A stretch of 13,541 bases of DNA from Betaproteobacteria bacterium (GTDB lineage: Bacteria > Pseudomonadota > Gammaproteobacteria > Burkholderiales > Burkholderiaceae_C). The stretch is taken from NCBI GenBank assembly GCA_947448675.1, contig CANFOR010000052.1, positions 1 to 13,541 on the forward strand, given 5' to 3'. Under the pieces are notes generated by a model. It had not been told where the DNA came from and did not search any database. It saw only the letters and a list, made by a program, of their open reading frames with translations. Both the position numbers and the translations under genes were made by a program. Shown here piece by piece: positions 1 to 5,944 of the stretch. The number at the start of each line of letters is the position of its first letter. Positions within the stretch are counted from its first letter, which is position 1.

Positions 1-290
1 GAACCGAGACTGTGCGTGACTTCGTACGCATGGCATTTAAAGGCGCTGGCATTGTGGTGGAATTTAAAGGCAGTGCAGAGACGGAAACGGCCATTGATAT
101 CGCTACAGGTAAAACCGTTATGCGTATCAACTCCAAGTTCTACCGCCCTGCTGAGGTTGAGTTACTCATTGGCGACCCAGAAAAGGCAAAGATCAAACTG
201 GGCTGGGTGCCGACCACTACATTGGAGCAGCTTTGCCAAATGATGGTCGAGGCTGACTTGCGACGCAACCAAGCAGGTGTTTCATTTTGA
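1..290 (+). CDS. gmd: GDP-mannose 4,6-dehydratase, C-terminal part (5' end outside window)
   Basis: This is the last ~96 codons of a gene entering from the left. The reading frame is open from the window edge (codons from base 3), so the GTG at base 12 is not a start. The encoded tail carries TETVRDFV, then FYRPAEVELLIGDPEKAK and LGWVPTTTLEQL, and ends in MMVEAD...GVSF. This is the characteristic C-terminus of Gmd, an extended SDR that converts GDP-D-mannose to GDP-4-keto-6-deoxy-D-mannose in the cytoplasm. Its TGA overlaps the probable TTG start of the next gene, a reductase for the same intermediate, which supports the call. The catalytic Rossmann half is not visible. Family assignment is strong; whether the full gene is intact cannot be judged. 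Confidence 0.88.
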   Translation, partial: TETVRDFVRMAFKGAGIVVEFKGSAETETAIDIATGKTVMRINSKFYRPAEVELLIGDPEKAKIKLGWVPTTTLEQLCQMMVEADLRRNQAGVSF

Positions 291-1195
291 GCATGGTGTT
301 TACCGGCACCAGGCCCATCGCCTTGGTCACCGGCCTGGGTGGTTTCACGGGCCGCTACCTTGCACCCTTGCTCGAAGCCCAAGGCTACCGGGTGGTAGGC
401 ATTGAGGCTGCAGCGCAAGACTGCCCCTATGAGCTGCACGCCTGCAGCTTGCTCGACCGCGAGGCGCTCGCAGATATTGTAAAAAGCCACAATCCGCTTG
501 TGGTTGCTCATTTGGCTGCTATCTCATTTGTAGCGCATGGAGATGCTGATGCGATTTACAGAACCAATGTAGTCGGAACGCGCAATCTATTGGAGGCCTT
601 GAGCGCTTGTGTACGCCGACCTAAGGCTGTGTTGCTGGCCAGTAGTGCCAATATTTATGGAAATACCCTTGTAAATCCGATTGCCGAAGACACGCCTCCC
701 GAGCCTGCTAACGACTACGCAGTGAGCAAACTTGCCATGGAGTACTTGGCCCGAACGTATATGGGCAGCTTGCCCATAACCATGGTTCGGCCCTTCAATT
801 ACACGGGAGTGGGGCAGTCGGACATTTTTTTATTGCCAAAAATTGTGAACCACTTCAAGCGTGGTGCGCGGGTCATTGAGCTGGGCAATCTTGATGTGGC
901 GCGTGATTTTTCTGATGTGCGTAGTGTGGTGTCTGCGTATGCTCGCTTATTAGAGCTTGCGCCCAATGGCCAAGTGTTCAATGTGTGTTCGGGTCAAGCG
1001 CATACTTTGCAGCAGGTGCTGGACATCGCGGCGCGTATCGCTGGCTATGCCCTCGAAGTGCAAATTAATCCCGCATTTGTACGATTCAACGAAGTGAAAA
1101 CGTTGTGCGGTGATCCTGGCAAGCTGAATGCCGCGCTTGGGCCGCAAGCACAGATTGCGTTAACAGATACATTGGCGTGGATGTTCGGCGCTTAG
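287..1195 (+). CDS. rmd: GDP-6-deoxy-D-mannose reductase (NAD(P)-dependent extended SDR)
   Basis: Predicted to reduce GDP-4-keto-6-deoxy-D-mannose to GDP-D-rhamnose, the step after Gmd. The 302-aa product has the nucleotide-binding motif TGLGGFTG (residues 15-22), a catalytic Ser region LLASSANIYG (116-125), and Tyr144/Lys148 in YAVSK. It also has VRPFNYTG, RDFSDVRSVV and a C-terminal EVKTLCGDPGKL typical of Rmd/GDP-sugar reductases. Length fits the family (~300 aa). Two starts are possible: TTG at 287, overlapping the gmd stop, or ATG at 293. A weak purine stretch (caggtg, 274-279) is better spaced for the TTG. The product could instead be another 4-reductase of GDP-sugars, since stereochemistry cannot be read from sequence, but the gmd pairing favours Rmd. 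It converges on the GtrA gene with only 18 bp between stops. Confidence 0.82.
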   Translation: MSMVFTGTRPIALVTGLGGFTGRYLAPLLEAQGYRVVGIEAAAQDCPYELHACSLLDREALADIVKSHNPLVVAHLAAISFVAHGDADAIYRTNVVGTRNLLEALSACVRRPKAVLLASSANIYGNTLVNPIAEDTPPEPANDYAVSKLAMEYLARTYMGSLPITMVRPFNYTGVGQSDIFLLPKIVNHFKRGARVIELGNLDVARDFSDVRSVVSAYARLLELAPNGQVFNVCSGQAHTLQQVLDIAARIAGYALEVQINPAFVRFNEVKTLCGDPGKLNAALGPQAQIALTDTLAWMFGA

Positions 1196-1213
1196 CCAAT
1201 GGAGCAGAGGTGC

Positions 1214-1606
1214 TCAACGAAACGACCACTTCTTATGCCCAAGGTAACTGCTAAACACCGGCACCACAATTCCCACCGCATGCGCAGTCTCGAACACATA
1301 GTGGCGCAAGCCCAGGGCGGGTAGCAGGTAGTACGCCAAGCCCATGCTGATCAGCCAAGTTTGTGCAATGGCAAATACATTCACCACAGCAAAGATTGCC
1401 GCAGAGCGCTGCAGGCTATGTTGGCTGGGTGCAAAAACAAAAGCGCGTGCCAGTAGAAATGCCGTACACATGCCCACCAAGTAGGCGCAGACCACGGCCC
1501 AAGAATAGCTGAGCCATTGATTGAACACCATGCGGCTGCCAAAATTCAAGGCTGCTGCAAGGCCGCCAGTGAACAAGAAGCGTAAGAATTGAGGGCTCGG
1601 TTTCAT
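1214..1606 (-). CDS. GtrA-family four-helix membrane protein
   Basis: A 130-aa very hydrophobic protein with four predicted membrane segments (about residues 10-28, 35-58, 68-92, 105-124). It has the GtrA hallmarks: N-terminal FLRFLFTGG followed by LNF, an inner FLLARAFVF, and the C-terminal SSYLGHKKWSF. GtrA proteins are linked to translocation or presentation of polyprenyl-phosphate-linked sugars. In mycobacteria a GtrA-like protein (Rv3789) is encoded beside dprE1/dprE2. Here it is the last gene of the six-gene minus-strand operon, 13 bp after the FAD protein. I infer that it flips, or recruits enzymes to, the lipid-linked pentose made by the operon. No clear Shine-Dalgarno sequence lies upstream. 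The family is secure; the precise role is inference. Confidence 0.87.
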   Translation of the reverse strand: MKPSPQFLRFLFTGGLAAALNFGSRMVFNQWLSYSWAVVCAYLVGMCTAFLLARAFVFAPSQHSLQRSAAIFAVVNVFAIAQTWLISMGLAYYLLPALGLRHYVFETAHAVGIVVPVFSSYLGHKKWSFR

Positions 1607-1619
1607 AGCTAGCGGTGCA

Positions 1620-2933
1620 TTACCGCGCGTTCATATGCGCCACTGCATCACGGGCCAATTGGCGACCAAAGCCGATGCTTTCTGAAATGCCGCGGTCTTC
1701 GGGGTAGTAATGCGACGTGTCTGCTACCCAGAGGCCTTGTACTGGTAGCTTGGCGGGCGGTAAGCGGCTTAAAAACCCCGGTTCGCAAATAGGCTGGGCA
1801 AAGCGGTAGCGGCTGGCCCGCATGTCGATAAAGTCTGCATCTTGCAAAGCCGGGTTAATCTTTTTCAAGTACAAGCGCACCTTGTCTAAGAACGCTTCAT
1901 TGGGTTCGGCATATTTGGCATGGTCGCCAGGCATATAAAACGGTACGTAAACAACGTGTTGATCGTTAGCATCGCTCACAGCCCGCAAGTTGGTGTATTC
2001 CACCAAGCCAGGAATGTCCATCTCAAGGTCATTGGTGTTAAGCCAGAAGTTGGGGCTAAGGGACTTGCTCAGTTTGACGATGACGCAGACCACGGCTACG
2101 TTATGCAGGCTCTTGAAGGCGTTCAAAATCGCTTCTGGCAGGTCTGGCATTAAGGCTGGCACATAAGGCAGGGGGACGGTGCTAATGACTGTAGCAAAGG
2201 CTTCAAAACCTTCGGCAGTTTCTAAACCCTCAAGTTTGCCGTGTGCCATGCGCACCCTTTGCACTGGGCTACGCAGGCGCACACGGCCACCATGGGCGGT
2301 AACATGCTCTGCCATGGCTTGGAGCAGTGTGGCCGAGCCGCCTTCTAGCGCGCCCAACTTTTCGCGGAACAAACTGTAGCGCGAGCGGCCAATGCGCCGT
2401 ATGCGGCTCCAGATCCATGCGGCAGACAGGTTATTCGCGTAGCCATAAAACTTGTATTCAAACAGTCTGCGCCACAGCACCTCCCATGCTTCAGGGCCCA
2501 CCCAGCGTTTGATCCAAGTCGCGGCGTCTTGGTTGTCGAGCGCTTGCCAGTTATTGCGTTTGGTTGATAAAAAAGCGTGCAAACCATAGCGAAACTTAGC
2601 GACTAAGCCGAGGCCTTGAAAGCGCAGCAAGGCCATAGGGTTGCCCCAAGGCTGAATACGCCCCTGGTAGAAATAGCCCATTTTGGTTTCCACCCAATGC
2701 ATGCGGTGTCGCAAACCCAATTCTTCAAGCATTTGCAAAAAGGCATGGTCTGAGGTGCAATGAAAATGGTAGTAGCGCTCAATTTCAGTGCCACCAAAAT
2801 CAAAGGTGGCCGTCATGCCGCCCACGCGGTCATCGGCCTCAAACACTACCGGTTGGTGACCGAGCTGTACCAATTCATAGGCTACGGCCAATCCCATGGG
2901 ACCAGCGCCCAGCACTGCAATGCGTTGGCCCAT
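1620..2933 (-). CDS. FAD-dependent amine-oxidase/protoporphyrinogen-oxidase-like protein of unknown substrate
   Basis: 437 aa. The N-terminus is a dinucleotide-binding fold with GAGPMG (residues 9-14), acidic Glu32 closing the first beta-alpha-beta unit, and RVGGM (36-40). The C-terminus has the FAD-closing pattern LWVADTSHYYPEDRG..ES. This places it in the broad NAD(P)/FAD superfamily of protoporphyrinogen oxidases, phytoene desaturases and UDP-galactopyranose mutases. Notable inner motif: IERYYHFH near residue 52. There is no signal peptide. A good GGAG ribosome site lies 8 bases before the ATG, and only two bases separate it from the upstream stop, so the two are probably translationally coupled. 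The operon suggests a lipid-linked or nucleotide-sugar substrate; a mutase or ring oxidase is possible. I do not recognise a characterised orthologue. Confidence 0.83.
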   Translation of the reverse strand: MGQRIAVLGAGPMGLAVAYELVQLGHQPVVFEADDRVGGMTATFDFGGTEIERYYHFHCTSDHAFLQMLEELGLRHRMHWVETKMGYFYQGRIQPWGNPMALLRFQGLGLVAKFRYGLHAFLSTKRNNWQALDNQDAATWIKRWVGPEAWEVLWRRLFEYKFYGYANNLSAAWIWSRIRRIGRSRYSLFREKLGALEGGSATLLQAMAEHVTAHGGRVRLRSPVQRVRMAHGKLEGLETAEGFEAFATVISTVPLPYVPALMPDLPEAILNAFKSLHNVAVVCVIVKLSKSLSPNFWLNTNDLEMDIPGLVEYTNLRAVSDANDQHVVYVPFYMPGDHAKYAEPNEAFLDKVRLYLKKINPALQDADFIDMRASRYRFAQPICEPGFLSRLPPAKLPVQGLWVADTSHYYPEDRGISESIGFGRQLARDAVAHMNAR

Positions 2934-2935
2934 GC

Positions 2936-3874
2936 TTAAAACTCCAGTACCACGCTGCTGTAGCGCGGGTCGTTAAAGGTTTCTTCTACCGCTTGTGTAA
3001 AAGGAGTGTTCTGAACGCCAAAAATACTCGGCCAATCAATGACTTCGAACTCGTCTTTGGTTACCAGGGCTTGGAGTTGCTGTGTTGTGAAGGGTGGATT
3101 TTTATCAAACAAGGACCACAGCCAGAGCAAAAAATAAAACAGCGAGTAAGGAATGTGCGCGATGCGGGTCTTGGCCTTGGTAGCGCGCTTGATACTTTGA
3201 ATGATGTCGATGTAATCCACCCGCTCGTGCCCGGAAATGTTGTACACACCATTTGCCGTACGCTCTTGTATGCAACTCATGATGATGCGCGCGAAATCGC
3301 CCACATAAAGCGGTTGGCGCATGTAACGCCCCTTGCCTGGAACCGGAAACACCGGCACACGCTGCATGAAGCGCGAAAGCCAGCCTAAGTGCTTGCGGTC
3401 AAACCAACCAAACATCAAGGTAGGGCGCAACACTACGCAGGGCACGTCGCTGGCTAGCACCATGTCTTCTTGCTGCTTTTTGGTGTCGGTGTAGAAGTCG
3501 TTGGCCGCAGACTCGACTACAGAAGAACTGATATGCACCAAGTAAGGTACTGCATAGTGCTTGATAGCCCCTAGTACATGCCGCGTAGAGTCCACGTTGT
3601 TGCGCACAAACGCTTGCTGCGCGATGCCACCAATCTGAGCTTGCAGCATGACCACAGATGTAGCCTCAAGAAACTCCGCCTCCCAGGAGCCGGGCTCGGC
3701 CAAGTCGGCCTCTAGGGCGCGGATTTGCGGATGCAGTTGGCGAAGAATGTTGAGGTTGGCATGGTGTTTGTCAATCACCACGATATGGCCATAGCCAGCG
3801 TCCAGCAAACGGTTGAGCAGATTCTGGCCCACCAAACCGGCGCCGCCGCACAAAATTATTTTTTCGTTCAACAT
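2936..3874 (-). CDS. NAD-dependent epimerase/dehydratase-like protein (extended/atypical SDR) with hydrophobic C-terminal segment
   Basis: 312 aa from the ATG at 3874. It carries GGAGLVG (residues 10-16), a Ser cluster HISSSVV (114-120), Tyr128/Lys132 in YTDTK, and LRPTLMFG (149-156). Together these give a complete SDR catalytic set. Residues about 241-256 (IPYSLFYFLLWLWSLF) are strongly hydrophobic, suggesting membrane association, which suits a lipid-linked substrate. The frame is open to an ATG at 3910, but that start would overlap the upstream gene by 26 bp and place 12 unusual residues before the Rossmann strand. The 3874 start lies 10 bp after the upstream stop and puts the glycine motif where the family has it. 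Substrate is unknown. Its position between DprE2-like and FAD-oxidoreductase genes suggests extra tailoring of the same lipid-linked sugar. Confidence 0.83.
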   Translation of the reverse strand: MLNEKIILCGGAGLVGQNLLNRLLDAGYGHIVVIDKHHANLNILRQLHPQIRALEADLAEPGSWEAEFLEATSVVMLQAQIGGIAQQAFVRNNVDSTRHVLGAIKHYAVPYLVHISSSVVESAANDFYTDTKKQQEDMVLASDVPCVVLRPTLMFGWFDRKHLGWLSRFMQRVPVFPVPGKGRYMRQPLYVGDFARIIMSCIQERTANGVYNISGHERVDYIDIIQSIKRATKAKTRIAHIPYSLFYFLLWLWSLFDKNPPFTTQQLQALVTKDEFEVIDWPSIFGVQNTPFTQAVEETFNDPRYSSVVLEF

Positions 3875-3884
3875 GACCGGCAGC

Positions 3885-4625
3885 TTAGAGTCGAATTTTC
3901 TTAAATACAAAAGCAGGGATGTGCCGAATAATCAGCATGATGTAGCGCCAAAACCAAGCGGTGTAAAGCGTATTGCTGCGTTTTTCTACCGCATTGCAAA
4001 TGTCATTTGCTACTTTTTCGGGGGAGCTGGTGAGCGCGGCGGGTAGGTTCAACCCAGCCGTCATTGGCGTGGCTACAAAGCCAGGCTTGATGAGCAGCAC
4101 ATGCACGCCCTTGCGGTACAAACGTGCGCGCAGGCCTTCGCAAAAGGTGCTCACCGCCGCTTTGGCAGAGCCATACAGATAGTTCGATGGGCGGCCACGG
4201 TCACCCGCGACTGAGGAGATCACCGCTATGCAGCCGCTGCCCTGTTGCTCGAACATTGGTGCTAAGCGGGTGAGCAGGGCAATCACGCTCATGCCGTTGG
4301 CAGAAAACTCTTGCATTGCCAAGGCCACGTCTTGTTCGCAAGCGCTTTGGTCGGGCAGGGTGCCGTGGGCCAACACCACCACATCGATCGTGCTGAGTGC
4401 GCTGCGTGCAGCTTCCAAAGCCTGGGCATGTTGGCCAAAGTCGAGCACATCCAGCGCATGGGTGCCGACTTGTTTTGCACCGCGACCACGCAGATCATCT
4501 GCGCTTTGTTGCAAGCGTTGCGTATCGCGTGCCAGCAAAAAGAAGTTGGGGCCTTGCAGGGCCCAGCGCCGCGCACAGGCCATGGCAATAGCCGAGTTGG
4601 CGCCGATAATCAGAATGTTTTTCAT
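3885..4625 (-). CDS. dprE2: DprE2-like SDR: polyprenylphosphoryl-2-keto-ribose 2-reductase
   Basis: 246-aa classical SDR, predicted to reduce polyprenyl-phosphoryl-2-keto-erythro-pentofuranose to polyprenyl-phosphoryl-D-arabinofuranose with NAD(P)H. Visible elements are the glycine-loop variant GANSAIA (8-14, lacking the last Gly), AHG (86-88), catalytic Ser in VISSVAGDRGR, Tyr151 and Lys155 in YGSAK, and PGFVATPM. The C-terminus (WRYIMLIIRHIPAFVFKKI) closely resembles the mycobacterial DprE2 tail as I recall it (RYVMMVLRHIP..), which is more diagnostic than the generic SDR motifs. The ATG at 4625 overlaps the upstream stop in an ATGA junction. The same frame runs open to 5036, but that extension lies wholly inside the DprE1 gene and reads as low-complexity junk. 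DprE1 next door strongly supports the role. Confidence 0.87.
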   Translation of the reverse strand: MKNILIIGANSAIAMACARRWALQGPNFFLLARDTQRLQQSADDLRGRGAKQVGTHALDVLDFGQHAQALEAARSALSTIDVVVLAHGTLPDQSACEQDVALAMQEFSANGMSVIALLTRLAPMFEQQGSGCIAVISSVAGDRGRPSNYLYGSAKAAVSTFCEGLRARLYRKGVHVLLIKPGFVATPMTAGLNLPAALTSSPEKVANDICNAVEKRSNTLYTAWFWRYIMLIIRHIPAFVFKKIRL

Positions 4626-5944
4626 AGTTGGGTTGTGCGTTGCCAAAAGCGCGACAGCAGGGCCGGGTCGCGCAGTGACTCCAGTTGCTGCCACGCAGGG
4701 TAAAAAATTTGAAAATCTGCGGCGCTCATGTGCGCGTCTTTGGCCGGGTAGAGCCTGCCACCAGCCTCCCGCACAATGGCATCTAGCCTGGGGAAAAGTT
4801 TTTCGCCCAAGTCGGCATGCTGGGCAAAATCCAATGCCAAAGACACACCCGGCATGGGAAAAGACAACAAGCCGGGCGAAGCAATATTTCCGCATAACTT
4901 CAGCACCGACAAAAAAGAGCCACGCCCTGATACGGCTATGGTATTGAGCAAAGCTGTAATGGCCTCTGGGCCCTCGCCGCGCGGCACCACACATTGGTAT
5001 TGTTGAAAGCCGCACGGCCCATACATGCGGTTCCATTCTTGAATGCCGTCGAGCGGATAGAAAAAAGGCGCATACGGCGTGCTGCCATGCTGGGGTGGGC
5101 CAGCATGGCGTTGGAAATACAGTGCATTGAAAACACCCAAACTCAGCCGATTGACGGCAGAGATGGGCGGTGTAAAAGGCACACGCAATTGCTTATTGGT
5201 ATGTGCCACCAACTCACCCGCTGTAGCGTGCTGACCAGCAAAAAACACGCCGCGCCCCAATGTCGCGCCTTGGGCCAAGCAATCGACCCAGGCCACGGTG
5301 TATTCATGGCTTTGATCGTACCGCTCGCTGAGTGCAAAAAAATCACTCAAATTGCCAAAGCGCTGGCGCTGCACTTTGATCGTGCTCGAAGCAATGCGCC
5401 GCAATTGCAGTTCCACCCAGCTAATGATGCCTGTGAGCCCCAGACCACCGATGCTGGCATGAAAGAGCTCGGTGTTTTCGCTCAGCGAGCAGTGCAGCGC
5501 CTCATCTTGGTCAGAGCGCAGCAAGCCGAATGCCCGCACATGGCAGCCAAAAGTACCTTGCACATGGTGGTTTTTGCCGTGCACGTCATTGGCCACGGCA
5601 CCGCCCAGGGTCACGTAGCGCGTGCCAGGTGTCACGGGCAAAAACCACCCCTGTGGCACGCCATGCTGCAGCAGTACGTCGAGCGTGAGTCCGGCTTCTG
5701 CACGCACGACGCCGGTTTGGACATCGAAAGAGATAAAACGGTCTAGACCGCGCATCGGCATGACATGGCCGCTCTGGGCCAGGCAACTGTCACCGTAGCT
5801 GCGGCCTTGGCCGTAAGCCAAGGTGCTGCCATACAGCTCGCGCAGGGCACGCAAGTTGCTGGGCAATTCGTTTTGCCAAAAGCTGGCACGGCCTTGCTGG
5901 GCGAACTGCGGATAACGCCCCCAGGAACCCAGGCTTGAACTCAC
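4622..5944 (-). CDS. dprE1: DprE1-like FAD-dependent polyprenylphosphoryl-beta-D-ribose 2'-oxidase
   Basis: 440 aa, a vanillyl-alcohol-oxidase-fold flavoenzyme (mycobacterial DprE1 is 461 aa). It is predicted to oxidise C2 of polyprenyl-phosphoryl-ribose, the first half of epimerisation to arabinose. The FAD-binding region has YGQGRSYGD (44-52), GTRYVTLGGA (107-116) and DVHGKNHH (120-127), where His122 matches DprE1 His132. GGRLYPAKD (395-403) keeps the lysine equivalent to Lys418 (Lys402 here). The residue aligned with mycobacterial Cys387 is Ala370. There is no signal peptide. I set the start at GTG 5944, which overlaps the upstream TGA (GTGA) and gives MSSSLGSWGRYP, a normal DprE1 beginning. 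The open frame to 6100 overlaps the upstream gene by 160 bp and was rejected. Assignment is strong; the substrate's lipid and sugar are inferred from the family. Confidence 0.9.
   Translation of the reverse strand: MSSSLGSWGRYPQFAQQGRASFWQNELPSNLRALRELYGSTLAYGQGRSYGDSCLAQSGHVMPMRGLDRFISFDVQTGVVRAEAGLTLDVLLQHGVPQGWFLPVTPGTRYVTLGGAVANDVHGKNHHVQGTFGCHVRAFGLLRSDQDEALHCSLSENTELFHASIGGLGLTGIISWVELQLRRIASSTIKVQRQRFGNLSDFFALSERYDQSHEYTVAWVDCLAQGATLGRGVFFAGQHATAGELVAHTNKQLRVPFTPPISAVNRLSLGVFNALYFQRHAGPPQHGSTPYAPFFYPLDGIQEWNRMYGPCGFQQYQCVVPRGEGPEAITALLNTIAVSGRGSFLSVLKLCGNIASPGLLSFPMPGVSLALDFAQHADLGEKLFPRLDAIVREAGGRLYPAKDAHMSAADFQIFYPAWQQLESLRDPALLSRFWQRTTQL

Noticed and set aside
1606..1619. TAGCTAGCGGTGCA before gtrA as another comamonad repeat
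   Set aside because: Only a partial resemblance over a very short stretch, not enough to call.
3885..5036. Long minus-strand open frame of 383 codons as one protein
   Set aside because: The first 137 codons overlie dprE1 in another frame and look like no family. The SDR begins at the ATGA junction at 4625.
4228..5746. Plus-strand open frames antisense to dprE1 and dprE2 (4228-4947, 4994-5746)
   Set aside because: Low-complexity translations without motifs. The opposite strand carries clear enzymes.
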